From: Zooshikella sp050749885
Lineage (GTDB): Bacteria > Pseudomonadota > Gammaproteobacteria > Pseudomonadales > Zooshikellaceae
Direction of reading: 5' to 3'
Assembly: GCF_050749885.1 (NCBI RefSeq)
Contig: NZ_JBOIUB010000003.1
Location: 186,001-250,000 of the forward strand
Length of the DNA stretch: 64,000 nucleotides
This document shows positions 27,301 through 35,532 of the stretch, piece by piece. The notes under the pieces were generated by a model. That model did not search any database. It had not been told where the DNA came from and saw only the letters and a list, made by a program, of their open reading frames with translations. The translations under genes were made by a program, and so were the position numbers. Within the stretch, counting starts at the first letter, position 1. The number at the start of each line of letters is the position of its first letter.

Positions 27301-27913
27301 GGCCCTTAGTAGTGGTGATCAACTGAGTCGGCAGATTGCATTAAACTATGCCCACCTACTGGCCTATAAAGATGAGTATGAAGTAGCCCGCCTGTTTAGT
27401 CAGCCAAGCTTCCAGCAACTGATTGAGGAGCAATTTACAGGAAGCTACAGCCTTGAGTTTAACTTTGCACCGCCCTTCTTAAGCCGTTGTGATCCTTATA
27501 CAGGCTTGCCTCGAAAACGTGCCTATGGTGGCTGGCTAAAATCCGCGTTTAAACTGCTTCAGCATGGTAAGCGTCTACGTGGCACACCATTTGACCCATT
27601 CAGCTGGACCAAGGACCGCCGTTTTGAACGCCAACTTATTCATCAGTTTGAGCATTCAGTCAGCCTGATCATCACCCATCTCACCACACAAAACTATGCT
27701 GTCGCACTTAAATGGGCTGCACTCATCCCTCAAATACGGGGGTATGGCCATATCAAAGTGGCAAACTATCAACGCATAGCCAAACCACTTACGTCCTTAC
27801 TTGAATCATTCACCGCACCAGCCACGCTAGACATAGGTCAACAACCTGTTATGCCTGCAAAAACAACTGCCAATAAAGAAAATGCTATCAACTACTATGA
27901 GGTCAGAACTTAA
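24368..27913 (+). CDS. indolepyruvate ferredoxin oxidoreductase, fused subunits
   Basis: An 1181-residue fused enzyme of the IorA/IorB type that oxidatively decarboxylates aryl- or branched-chain 2-oxo acids to acyl-CoA using TPP and iron-sulfur clusters. The N-terminal half has SGYRGSPLGGLDKAFW and the TPP region with CSGCPHNTS and ATGGIGCHYMV. A cluster-binding segment CEGCGDCGQQSGC is near residue 640, with CNKDYSCNQGFCPSF after it. The C-terminal gamma-type domain begins TGIGGTGVVTIGALLG. I use ATG 24368 with GAGGAG 7 bases upstream. It is followed after 85 bases by an amino-acid dehydrogenase that would supply 2-oxo acids. Confidence 0.92.
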   Translation: MNLADVSLDDKYTRASGKIHVNGAQAVTRLLMLQQQHDQVRGLHTAGFVSGYRGSPLGGLDKAFWQAKEHLKAQHIRFQPGINEDLGATAVWGSQQVGLFPGAQYQGVFGLWYGKGPGVDRTGDVFKHANAAGSSHFGGVLALAGDDHACKSSTLPHQSDYAFADAMIPVLYPGNLQELIDYGLFGYGLSRFSGCWVGVKALADIMDSTMAVAIESQPIDLSPPPDFILPENGLNIRWPDPPAQQEARLHDFKLPAVHAFVYHHQLDQVKLKPTHTPTLGIVTSGKSYYDTLQALELLGVTPKEAAAAGIGIYKAGLVWPLEPTRITEFAKQYPTLWVVEEKRPLLEDQLRQLLYHLPDTQRPQIYGKASHLSTHAGLTSKLELSAGLIAQALGDALCQCLPLHSTLKRRLEYLKQSPSTVPPSTAAQRAPHYCSGCPHNTSTKVPEGSRATGGIGCHYMVTWMNRNTDTFTQMGGEGVTWIGQAPFTETSHIFQNLGDGTYYHSGILAIRAAVAANVNITYKILYNDAVAMTGGQPVDGPLSVGQITQQVAAEGVTKTVVVTDTPEAYQNPKDFAPGVEVFNRDALDHVQKVLRETEGTTVLIYAQTCAAEKRRRRKRKAFPDPAKRLVIHPEVCEGCGDCGQQSGCLSIQPKMTPLGRKRAIEQSSCNKDYSCNQGFCPSFVTVKGGQLRQGQQISTNWSTPLPEPTPFPLAQPYNILVTGIGGTGVVTIGALLGMAAHLEGKGFSVLDQTGLAQKYGGVTSHIRIAPQQSQINSVRTPSKSTDLLLACDLMVAAQPDVLEKLNTNTAGIINNYLTMPAAFTRDADFSLPATDMLNTVQQALAPDQQWAMDAHTVASTLLGDAIACNLFIVGVAYQHGLLPVSAEAINKAIALNNVAVTLNQQAFLWGRRYAYQPEEVMKLLSNQVDSQEEVMPIQMISDLDTIIAEQRKRLTAYQSQRYADRFEQLVRRVQQREQALSSGDQLSRQIALNYAHLLAYKDEYEVARLFSQPSFQQLIEEQFTGSYSLEFNFAPPFLSRCDPYTGLPRKRAYGGWLKSAFKLLQHGKRLRGTPFDPFSWTKDRRFERQLIHQFEHSVSLIITHLTTQNYAVALKWAALIPQIRGYGHIKVANYQRIAKPLTSLLESFTAPATLDIGQQPVMPAKTTANKENAINYYEVRT

Positions 27914-27998
27914 ACCGTTTGAACGTTACAAACGTCAAAAAAAGAGGCGGCACAGTAAAACAATAAAAAATGAGATTGCTAATAGAGAGAGGATCAAC

Positions 27999-29102
27999 AT
28001 GAGCATATTTTCTCACCACGAATATGATCAACATGAAAACGTTTTGTTCTGTCATGACCCTATTTCAGGGCTGAAAGCGATTATTGCCATTCACAACACA
28101 GAATTAGGTCCAGCCTTGGGTGGCTGCCGTATGTGGCCTTATGCTACTGATGATGATGCACTCTACGATGTACTTCGTTTATCTCGTGGTATGACCTACA
28201 AATCAGCACTGGCGGGATTACCTCTGGGTGGGGGTAAATCCGTCATCATTGGTGATCCTCGCCAAGACAAAAGTCCAGCGTTATTTATGGCAATGGCTGA
28301 GTTCATTAACCGGCTGGGTGGTCGTTATATTACCGCCGAAGATGCGGGCACCAGTGTTGAAGATCTAAAAATAATGGCCCAAACAACAGATCACGTAGTG
28401 GGAATCGCCCCCAAAAAAGACTCACAAGGCAATATCAAAAGTGGCGATCCATCCCCCATGACCGCCTATGGAATTTTTGTTGGCCTCAGTACCAGTGCCA
28501 AATACTTCCTTGATCGCTCAGACTTGGAAGGGCTTCGTGTGGCAATCCAAGGCCTTGGGCATGTGGGCTATCGTCTGGCAGAACATCTTCACAAAGCTGG
28601 AGCCAAACTATGGGTAACTGACATTCAGCCCGAGCAAGTTGAACGCGCACAGGATGAGCTTGATGCCGTCGCTGTTGAACCTGATGCGATTTACAGCCAA
28701 GCGGTCGATGTCTTTGCCCCCTGTGCATTGGGCGCCGTGCTCAATGACAGAACCATCCCGCTATTGCAAGCATCCGTCATTGCAGGTGCAGCCAATAACC
28801 AGCTACAGGATGAGTTACATGGAGACAAGCTGCGTCATCATGGCATTTTGTATGCGCCAGACTATGTCATTAACGCCGGGGGGATTATTGATGTGGCTCA
28901 TGAGCGTACAGGCTATGACCCTCTCCAAGTCAAGCAGCATGTCGAAAGGATTGGCGACACGTTGCTGGAAATATTCCAGCGTGCGGATAATGAACAAGCC
29001 TCAACCAATCGCGTTGCGAACCAAATGGCGGAAGAACGGTTTCGAAGTTGCCCCATAAAACCGCACAAGCTGGCCTCGAAACGCTCAGCAGTTCGTAAAT
29101 GA
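27999..29102 (+). CDS. leucine dehydrogenase-like amino-acid dehydrogenase
   Basis: A 367-residue Glu/Leu/Phe/Val dehydrogenase. GPALGGCRMW near residue 35 and GLPLGGGKSVI near 75 (substrate-binding Lys) are followed by the NAD-binding motif IQGLGHVGYRLAEHL near 185 and APDYVINAGGIIDV near 290. It oxidatively deaminates branched-chain or aromatic amino acids to 2-oxo acids with NAD. ATG at 27999 follows GAGAGGA. Together with the oxidoreductase upstream it forms a plausible two-step amino-acid degradation operon. Which amino acid is preferred cannot be read from sequence. Confidence 0.9.
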   Translation: MSIFSHHEYDQHENVLFCHDPISGLKAIIAIHNTELGPALGGCRMWPYATDDDALYDVLRLSRGMTYKSALAGLPLGGGKSVIIGDPRQDKSPALFMAMAEFINRLGGRYITAEDAGTSVEDLKIMAQTTDHVVGIAPKKDSQGNIKSGDPSPMTAYGIFVGLSTSAKYFLDRSDLEGLRVAIQGLGHVGYRLAEHLHKAGAKLWVTDIQPEQVERAQDELDAVAVEPDAIYSQAVDVFAPCALGAVLNDRTIPLLQASVIAGAANNQLQDELHGDKLRHHGILYAPDYVINAGGIIDVAHERTGYDPLQVKQHVERIGDTLLEIFQRADNEQASTNRVANQMAEERFRSCPIKPHKLASKRSAVRK

Positions 29103-29239
29103 TTTTAAGATTTCACCAGAGAAATATAAGTTAAATTTTATATCGCTTTTTGTTTTGTAAACTTTATTATTTATAACTGATGACAAAATATGTAGTCATC
29201 CTTAAAAAATAATAACCACACATCCAGGGATGGTCATAA

Positions 29240-31027
29240 ATGCTTAATAAACGACAATTAAAACTAACATTTTTAGCGGCGACACTTGCCGCTATTGCGA
29301 GTTGCAGCCAATCTCCTACACAGCAGCAAACCCTTCCAGAAACGCTCAAAAAAAACCCTCTGGCCGAAGCGATTATTAAAGATACCAATGCGTTGGTTGC
29401 TATTCCCAGCTACCGTAGCGAGGGGCGCCCCAGCCATGAAGTTCAGCAGTCATTTAGCAAAATAAAATCTGTTCTGGACCAACGTATTGAAGGATTTAAC
29501 CAACAACAACAGCACCTGAAAATTCAAAATTTTGAGTGGCGCAAAAATCGTGCAAATCAGCCTGGTGATCCCTATCGTTTATTTGGCTATCGACTGGGTA
29601 ATGGGCCAGAAAAGTTAGCCTTTATCACCCACTTAGATACCGTGGCACCAGGTGGGATGGACTGGCAACCCTTTCAACCTCGTATTGAACAACGTGAACT
29701 TCACCAAACTTCGCAACCCTTCCTGGTCGGGCGTGGTGCAGTTGATAACAAAGGCCCTGCCATGGCGACGCTGAATATTCTGCAGCAATTAGCAAAAGAT
29801 TATGATGCAACGCCTGAAACCTTAAATAACATGACACTGGAAGTCTGGTTTGATACCTCTGAAGAAACAGACATGGCAACCCCCAAGTTTTTGGCTGAGA
29901 ATCCGCAAGCGTTACCTGACCTGGGTATTGTTTTTGATGCATCCTGGTGTATTCGTGCTGAAAAAGGAATCGAACGTCCCCAGTTTTTTACCTCATTAGG
30001 CACCACTCCCAAGCAAGGTATTTGGATACACAGCATTAATACGCCAAGAGACAGTCCAACCAACCAAATTCCAAGTGAAACAATTACCATCCTCCAAAGT
30101 AATGACTCTAAAGCACTGGATGATCTTGCTAACCAGATACAATCTGACTACCAACACTATGCATTTGATGACCCAGAATACCGTCGAGCCCCCATGACGG
30201 TCACTCGAGTCAGCCCAACCCAGCTAAAACTCACAACGACGGTCATTGGTGCGCAACATGGCTCAGTGCCCTATGCCAACCGTGAAAAAGGTGCCAACCC
30301 GCTGGTATCCATCACTAACTTTTTAGCTCACTTGGCTGACAACGGTGCATTACAAAAAAATGGTCTTAGCCAGCTTAGCCAGTTTGTAGCCTGGACCTGG
30401 GGTACTAAGGTTTTTGGTGAACACCACCCTGCCCTACTGCAAAAGCAAGATGAAATCTTTACCACTGGGACTACCTACGCGATTACCCGGCTGCAAACAG
30501 ACCCAATGAATAACAAGGCAACGCTCGCCGTTGATATTCGTTATGCCGTTGGTCATCAAGACAAGCCCTGGGATGGTAAAACATTTGGCCTATTACCAGG
30601 TAAAAGTCAGTTTCAATCCGTTTTTACTCAACTGACACAAGCATTTAATAAGCATCACCAGGGGTCCAAAATCAGTTTTAATACCGGAACCCGCGTTACC
30701 CCAGATATTCGAGATACAGAAAGCCCCAACTTTCAGCTCGTTAATAATGCCTACCGCAAAGTGATGGGGGAAGATTGTCCTGCTCACGCCATTGGTGGTG
30801 GTACTGATGCAAAAGGCTTCTTACCACTCATTGCTGCTGGACCTATGTTAGGTGGAATTGCCGGACCACCCGTAAATTATCACGGTATTAATGAAGCCGT
30901 TCCTTTAGAAATGCTTTTACAAAGCACAACTATTTTATACGAACTGGCTAAAGAAAAAATTTTGGATAGTCAATCACAAGAAAAATCAACGCAGTTAACA
31001 AAAAAGAATACTGCGACAAAGATGTGA
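29240..31027 (+). CDS. M20-family metallopeptidase, lipoprotein
   Basis: A 595-residue secreted M20 peptidase. The N-terminal signal ends in a lipobox-like AIASC near residue 22, so it is probably membrane-anchored in the periplasm. Zinc ligands are visible: His in ITHLDTVAPGG near 130, Asp in GRGAVDNKGPAM near 168, the Glu pair in DTSEETDM near 210, and His in the late ISGPPVNYHG-like GIAGPPVNYHGINE segment. GGGTDAKGFLP near 515 closes the active site. It is longer than cytosolic dipeptidases because of a lid-domain insert. It cleaves small peptides; specificity unknown. Confidence 0.85.
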   Translation: MLNKRQLKLTFLAATLAAIASCSQSPTQQQTLPETLKKNPLAEAIIKDTNALVAIPSYRSEGRPSHEVQQSFSKIKSVLDQRIEGFNQQQQHLKIQNFEWRKNRANQPGDPYRLFGYRLGNGPEKLAFITHLDTVAPGGMDWQPFQPRIEQRELHQTSQPFLVGRGAVDNKGPAMATLNILQQLAKDYDATPETLNNMTLEVWFDTSEETDMATPKFLAENPQALPDLGIVFDASWCIRAEKGIERPQFFTSLGTTPKQGIWIHSINTPRDSPTNQIPSETITILQSNDSKALDDLANQIQSDYQHYAFDDPEYRRAPMTVTRVSPTQLKLTTTVIGAQHGSVPYANREKGANPLVSITNFLAHLADNGALQKNGLSQLSQFVAWTWGTKVFGEHHPALLQKQDEIFTTGTTYAITRLQTDPMNNKATLAVDIRYAVGHQDKPWDGKTFGLLPGKSQFQSVFTQLTQAFNKHHQGSKISFNTGTRVTPDIRDTESPNFQLVNNAYRKVMGEDCPAHAIGGGTDAKGFLPLIAAGPMLGGIAGPPVNYHGINEAVPLEMLLQSTTILYELAKEKILDSQSQEKSTQLTKKNTATKM

Positions 31028-31256
31028 TATTTATTACATTTGACGAATACACATCAGATGTAATAAATCTCATCAAAAAAGGGGCTATTTAAAAGAACTA
31101 CTGTTAACAAGCTGTTGTTATGTCAACAAAACATGACCACTTTCACATGCATATCGTAACAGGCAACAACAGTTGGTTAACATTTTTAACACTAAAGTTG
31201 CAAATTAGTATCACAATAGCCATTTAAAAATTTGCCAGAAAACTTATAATGAAACT

Positions 31257-31341
31257 CGAATTAGCTCATTGCAGGGCTATTTCGGCTTGTAAATCTTCTT
31301 TTCCCTAATGCATTTTGCCCGTTTTTACGGGCATTTTTTTT
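31257..31341 (+). ncRNA. candidate small RNA
   Basis: A TATAAT hexamer at 31245-31250 would start a transcript near 31257. It contains a C/U-rich single-stranded stretch and ends at a strong intrinsic terminator. A matching -35 is poor. The arrangement is typical of Hfq-binding small RNAs, but no known family is recognised. Confidence 0.3.
31316..31341 (+). terminator. intrinsic terminator
   Basis: Stem TGCCCGT/ACGGGCA with a 4-base loop, followed by eight T. Confidence 0.85.
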
Positions 31342-31397
31342 GTGTGGCAATTACAGCTATACCACCCTCTTCTTTAGCCACTTACTTTTCCCTACAT

Positions 31398-31426
31398 AAA
31401 AAAAAGCCCATAATGAATATGAGCTT
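31398..31426 (-). terminator. intrinsic terminator of mepA
   Basis: On the minus strand a 9-base stem (AAGCTCATA/TATGGGCTT, one G-T pair) with a 5-base loop is followed by a T run of eight. It lies 20 bases beyond the mepA stop. Confidence 0.8.
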
Positions 31427-31445
31427 TTTATCTTCAAACAAACAA

Positions 31446-32366
31446 TTAATTTAAATATCGTGCTTTATCAGCAAAAACTTTGTGACACATTTCAGGTAAC
31501 TTAACTTTTTGCCAAAATGGTTTGCCCGCTTTTTTCGTTTTTTTCTTAGTGACTACCTTAGCCTTTTGCGCTTTTGCATGTTGCTGTGCAGTCACAGTCA
31601 ACCACCATTTGAGCGACTTATTATCACAACCATTACCTGCAGGAATAGGTTTTTGTGGTCGGCAAAAAGGACTCTCTTTAGGGCAGTTCAAACGGACATG
31701 AAAATGATCATCATGCCCCCACCAAGGACGTATTTTTCGCAGCCAGATATCATCCTGTTTGGTTTTTCTAAAACTGCACAAACGCTTTTTAATTAGCGGT
31801 GCGACAAAAATACGATTTACCCGACCATCTTGAGCAGCTAACTGCAATGCAGAATCATGTTTGGGAGTCCAGCGCGACGTGTCCAGAGCATAGCGTTTCT
31901 TTGCAATCACTGAAAAAGCACTCAACGCTTCACGCTGATATAAATCTAAACGATTTTTTTTATCCAACGTAAACCAAATATCAGCATCCAGTCCATTCTG
32001 GTGGCTATGGTGTCCGCCCTCCATGGGTCCCCCTCTGGCCATTGCCAAGTCCCCCACAAGTATGGTGCCTAACTGTCTATCCGCAACCTTTCCACCCAGA
32101 TCATTAATATAACTAATAAGCTCAGGATGCCCATAAAAACGCGCTCGTGATAAACGCATCACCTGAAACCCTTTTCCATTGGGTGGTAGTGACTCACCTC
32201 CTGCGAGGCAACCTGCGGCATAAGAACCAATCGCCATCGATTTACCTGTATTGGGGACCGTTAATGTAAGCCAGGGAGCTGAAGGCTTACTGGCCGCAAA
32301 AGCAGATACGGCAAATAGGCTACATGACAACAGTATTGAAGGTATACCAAACGACTTAACCGACAT
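31446..32366 (-). CDS. mepA: penicillin-insensitive murein endopeptidase
   Basis: A 306-residue periplasmic LAS-type metalloendopeptidase that cuts D-Ala-meso-DAP cross-links in peptidoglycan. A signal peptide (SILLSCSLFAVSAFAA) ends near residue 25. Zinc motif HSHQNGLDADIW near 122 and HDDHFHVRLNCP near 220 supply the ligands and catalytic residues. Paired Cys residues match E. coli MepA disulfides. I start at the ATG at 32366, since upstream codons would delay the signal peptide. The C-terminus has an extra Lys/Ala-rich linker (near 275) that is unusual. Confidence 0.93.
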   Translation of the reverse strand: MSVKSFGIPSILLSCSLFAVSAFAASKPSAPWLTLTVPNTGKSMAIGSYAAGCLAGGESLPPNGKGFQVMRLSRARFYGHPELISYINDLGGKVADRQLGTILVGDLAMARGGPMEGGHHSHQNGLDADIWFTLDKKNRLDLYQREALSAFSVIAKKRYALDTSRWTPKHDSALQLAAQDGRVNRIFVAPLIKKRLCSFRKTKQDDIWLRKIRPWWGHDDHFHVRLNCPKESPFCRPQKPIPAGNGCDNKSLKWWLTVTAQQHAKAQKAKVVTKKKTKKAGKPFWQKVKLPEMCHKVFADKARYLN

Positions 32367-32475
32367 AATACACTCACGATGTAAAAACAGAGGCTCAATA
32401 ATACGGTGTAATCCACTGAGAACGCACAAACCTTATTCACAAGTATGGCAAATACTGGCTGAATGTGTTGCCTAA

Positions 32476-33609
32476 TCAAACTTTAAACAAGACTTTTTTT
32501 TGATATAGGCCATACATAATTAGACCAATAATTAACACATGCGTAATGGCAAAGCTTAGAGAGCCTAACCAGGGACCTCCCCAGTGAATAAAAACCTGAT
32601 TAAATAACCACTCATAGGCTGTTTGATCCTGCGCAGGTGTGATGTGTACGGTGTACAATATTCTCACCCATAAGTCGGCAATAATATAAGCCAATAATGG
32701 ATTACAACCAAAAGCCAGCACTGGAGAGAGTATTTTGGGTGTGTGTGATACAGGAAATAAATTGATCAAAATGGCCAGAATAATAAATGCCCAGCCACCA
32801 CTTAATAACACAAAGCTTGGTGTCCATAATGATTTATTAATCGGTAACCCCATAGCACTTAGCAGATAGGCTGCCAAAATCAGTGCACCGCCAACCCCTA
32901 GCATTTTTAAACCTGTCTCTCTCATAGCGGCTTGTGGAGTGCGCTGTATACGTTGGGCAGGCAATAACTGCTTTAACCACACCCCAGCGCAATACCCCAG
33001 CAGCGTTGTTGTCAATGCAGGCCATGTACTTAATACACCTTCAGGATCAAATGCTATACCGTGCCCTTGCCACATATGGTTGGCTCCCAAAAACCATAAG
33101 TCGAATTGGCGCACCACATTATGTTCCAGACTAAATGGCTCATTCCCTGCAGCTCCCAACACTAACACAGCCCAATATACCAACCAGTTAATCACCAAAA
33201 AATAAAGTATCTGGCGATGCGTCAAGTTGTTAACCAGCAGAGCAACGACACCATAGACAATAGCAATTCGCTGTAATACTCCCAAAATTCGCCAGTGCTC
33301 AAATGCCTCCAGCGTATAAGGAAAACCATTCAGCATTAAACCAAATAAAAAAATCAGACCGCTACGACGAATTATTTTCTTATTTCGGTCTGCATCAGAA
33401 TAGTGTGACAAGGAATAAGCCATTGCCAGACCAACAATAAACAGAAAAAAAGGAAACACTAAATCTGTGGGGGTCCAACCATGCCATTTAGCATGTTGTA
33501 ACACTGGAAATACGTAATCCCAACTACCAGGCGTATTTCCCAATATCATATAAGCAACAGCCAGGCCTCGAAAGATATCTATAGCCAATAGTCGATTTGT
33601 AATTATCAT
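32476..33609 (-). CDS. NagX-like membrane acyltransferase (DUF5009)
   Basis: A 377-residue inner-membrane protein with about ten helices. RLLAIDIFRGLAVAYMIL near residue 6 and HGWTPTDLVFPFFLFIVG near 43 are hallmarks of the family related to heparan-alpha-glucosaminide N-acetyltransferase (NagX in bacteria). These contain the conserved His and Asp thought to serve acetyl transfer across the membrane. CNPLLAYIIADLW near 300 is also typical. AAGGA lies upstream of the ATG. No nag genes are nearby, so the substrate is uncertain. It is upstream of mepA on the same strand with a 109-base gap. Confidence 0.82.
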   Translation of the reverse strand: MIITNRLLAIDIFRGLAVAYMILGNTPGSWDYVFPVLQHAKWHGWTPTDLVFPFFLFIVGLAMAYSLSHYSDADRNKKIIRRSGLIFLFGLMLNGFPYTLEAFEHWRILGVLQRIAIVYGVVALLVNNLTHRQILYFLVINWLVYWAVLVLGAAGNEPFSLEHNVVRQFDLWFLGANHMWQGHGIAFDPEGVLSTWPALTTTLLGYCAGVWLKQLLPAQRIQRTPQAAMRETGLKMLGVGGALILAAYLLSAMGLPINKSLWTPSFVLLSGGWAFIILAILINLFPVSHTPKILSPVLAFGCNPLLAYIIADLWVRILYTVHITPAQDQTAYEWLFNQVFIHWGGPWLGSLSFAITHVLIIGLIMYGLYQKKVLFKV

Positions 33610-33726
33610 TATCTTCAGTTCCTTGAAATCTTAAACACGTAAGGTGGAATTGCCTATACACCTACACGACACTTAAAGCTCCACCCATAAGCACTATAGT
33701 ACCCGCTTTTTTACATAGAGATTAAT

Positions 33727-33789
33727 GGCTGACTGCGGTGAAACGCCACAGGATGAGTATCAGCTAAAGAGGAGTAAATGCAGTCAGCC
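33727..33789. repeat. spaced 10-base inverted repeat
   Basis: GGCTGACTGC (33727-33736) is mirrored by GCAGTCAGCC (33780-33789) with 43 bases between. It sits between two minus-strand genes. A 26-codon open frame within (33725-33805) is too weak to call. Confidence 0.4.
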
Positions 33790-33815
33790 TCGACTTATTC
33801 GTTAACGACCATCTG

Positions 33816-34307
33816 TTAAGTACTTTGCCAAAGCCGTGAAAACGTTTTAGAAAAATAAATGATATGCTGATCCACTTGTCCCTGTGGTTCAACATGGCTG
33901 ATAAGATAACCTTGCTTCAATAATAAGCGCAGCATTTTTGGAAAGCAGTTTCTGGATTTTACTTCCAATACGCCATAACCTTGACCTAAAATCCAAGCCT
34001 CTTGTTGAACAAGCAAGTCCGTCCCTATACCTAATTCACGATAAGCGGGAATTACCCCTCCCAGCCAACTATAAAAGCGCTCATCATCAAGGGCATAACC
34101 TAATTTAAATGCAACAGGCCGCTCACCGTACCAGGCAATTAACAACAAATATTCCCGGTTTGCCACACGCTGAGCAAGCACCTCAACAGAATAGTCTCGT
34201 TCAAACTCTGGCAATTGTGAAATAACCTGCATAGCCTCATCCCAACTGCCATGTGTTATACGATAATTAGACTGCACACCACTCTCCAAACCAACAGTGC
34301 CTATCAT
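33816..34307 (-). CDS. GNAT-family N-acetyltransferase
   Basis: A 163-residue acetyltransferase-fold protein. The acetyl-CoA loop region reads YRELGIGTDLLVQQEAW near residue 90 (usual pattern R-x-x-G-x-G). It follows a strand WLGGVIPAYR and precedes VLEVKSRNCFPKMLRLLLKQ, all GNAT features. The ATG at 34307 is used; an upstream TTG at 34316 is in frame. No strong ribosome-binding site precedes either. Substrate unknown. Confidence 0.8.
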   Translation of the reverse strand: MIGTVGLESGVQSNYRITHGSWDEAMQVISQLPEFERDYSVEVLAQRVANREYLLLIAWYGERPVAFKLGYALDDERFYSWLGGVIPAYRELGIGTDLLVQQEAWILGQGYGVLEVKSRNCFPKMLRLLLKQGYLISHVEPQGQVDQHIIYFSKTFSRLWQST

Positions 34308-34629
34308 TAATAACAACTGATTTTACCTGTCGTTATTAATTTCATTGATGAATTAAATATAAGGGCTCCTCTAAAAAAGTGCATTTTTAGAGGTATCCAT
34401 AAGCAAATAAAACCCAATAATGGGGAGCAAAGTAAGCCACTAATACAACTATAACTCAAAGTTATAATGCTACGTTTAATGTACAACTCGAAGGGTATAT
34501 TTTGTAATTGAGAAGCAGACCACACATAAAACCATGAGTTAAACGCAGTGGACTATTAAACTGCATAGTTTCTGTTCGCAACTATCTGCAAGAAAACAGA
34601 CAACAATGCATCATGAGGTTAGACATATA
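34308..34629. other. 322-base divergent intergenic region
   Basis: It lies between the GNAT gene and a lipoprotein gene. The only structure seen is the hairpin at 34368-34393 that resembles one at 63351-63400. Confidence 0.5.
34368..34393. repeat. dispersed hairpin, copy A
   Basis: A 10-base perfect stem CCTCTAAAAA/TTTTTAGAGG with loop AGTGCA. Its core (CTAAAAA, six-base loop, TTTTTAG) is the reverse complement of the core at 63366-63385, but the outer pairs differ in a compensating way. Confidence 0.6.
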
Positions 34630-35202
34630 ATGAAAGGATTGCTAACGCTATCACGGTCTGCAATAGTGCTAAGTTGCACACTACCACTGTTAACTGGGTG
34701 TCTGGTTGAACAAGCCAAGCCTTACCAGAATGCTCCAGAACCAGAAGTCGCCGCGATTCAAGATAACACTCAATTAGCCGCACTCAAAAAGCAAGCCTTA
34801 TTGATTGAGGCACAACAAGACAGCTTGCATAAAATCAGTGGCACCTGGCAGGATGGTGATTCTTTTTCAACTTATGATGCCTTTCTTAAGCAAGGCCAAC
34901 TGCGCTTTATTCAAGAACGGCGCAAAGATGGCAAACGTATAGAGGGAAGTCACAAGTATTATTTTTCACAAGGTCGCCTATTTCACTACGCAGAAAAAAG
35001 TACACACAAAGTACTTAACAATGATGGACCAATCAGCATAGAACTCCACGAAGTTAAATTGTTTTTAAATGCACAAGGACAACTGCTTTTTGGGCAACAA
35101 TGGAAAAATATGAACCCCCAAGGCATAACCCAACAAACCATTACTGGCGTTAAGCAACATGTTGAACACTTGCAAGCCATCATTAATAAGATGAACCGAT
35201 AA
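34630..35202 (+). CDS. uncharacterised lipoprotein
   Basis: A 190-residue protein with an N-terminal signal and lipobox LLTGC near residue 24, so it is probably lipidated. I prefer the ATG at 34630, which puts the charged start MKGLLTLSR directly before the hydrophobic core. The mature part begins with a Pro/Glu-rich linker, then a helical region and strands with GTWQDGDSFSTYDAFLKQG, RRKDGKRIEGSHKYYFSQGR and GITQQTITGVKQH. No named family is recognised. A strong terminator (35232-35261) ends the transcript, so it is monocistronic. Confidence 0.75.
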   Translation: MKGLLTLSRSAIVLSCTLPLLTGCLVEQAKPYQNAPEPEVAAIQDNTQLAALKKQALLIEAQQDSLHKISGTWQDGDSFSTYDAFLKQGQLRFIQERRKDGKRIEGSHKYYFSQGRLFHYAEKSTHKVLNNDGPISIELHEVKLFLNAQGQLLFGQQWKNMNPQGITQQTITGVKQHVEHLQAIINKMNR

Positions 35203-35231
35203 GTAAGAGGGCTTTTTAATGGGGGGAAGGG

Positions 35232-35261
35232 AAAACAGAGGTCACAACTCCTCTGTTTTTT
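35232..35261 (+). terminator. intrinsic terminator
   Basis: A 10-base stem AAAACAGAGG/CCTCTGTTTT with an 8-base loop, running into a T tract, 29 bases after the lipoprotein stop. Confidence 0.85.
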
Positions 35262-35301
35262 GATCTTTTCAGACGTTTTTACTAGGGTCTGTTAACAGGC
35301 C

Positions 35302-35415
35302 TTAGCTAGCATCTTCACGCATCCGCTTAGCAATAAATCGACCACCAAACACCACTATGGCACAAACGCCCACAACCACCAGTACACTCGCTACTACAGA
35401 TGCGTCAACATACAT
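35302..35415 (-). CDS. 37-residue single-pass membrane protein
   Basis: A small gene with GAGGT 8 bases before its ATG. The product starts MYVDASVVASVLVVVGVCAI, forming one transmembrane helix (residues about 5-26), followed by a basic segment GGRFIAKRMRED. Positive charges after the helix predict an N-out, C-in topology. It sits between a terminator at 35232-35261 and the hypothetical gene at 35533, on the same strand as the latter and 118 bases downstream of it. No family is recognised, but codon pattern, site and topology make it convincing. Confidence 0.6.
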   Translation of the reverse strand: MYVDASVVASVLVVVGVCAIVVFGGRFIAKRMREDAS

Positions 35416-35532
35416 TCGTCATTACCTCATCACTTTATAACCAGAATACGTTCCATTTGAGGCGCGTAGGATACCCAATCCCCTTTTACAGGGCAATCCT
35501 ACCCTGTTCAATGTCATATCGTGACTAAGTAA

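Larger units (their letters stand above)
31028..31445. other. 418-base convergent intergenic region
   Basis: It holds an 11-base hairpin (31029-31068) just after the peptidase stop, a TATAAT box at 31245-31250, a strong plus-strand terminator (31316-31341) and a minus-strand terminator (31398-31426). The plus terminator lies almost 290 bases past the peptidase, so a small RNA could occupy 31257-31341. Confidence 0.6.

Noticed and set aside
33725..33805. 26-codon frame overlapping the inverted repeat upstream of the NagX-like gene
   Set aside because: No ribosome-binding site, and most of it is the repeat itself.
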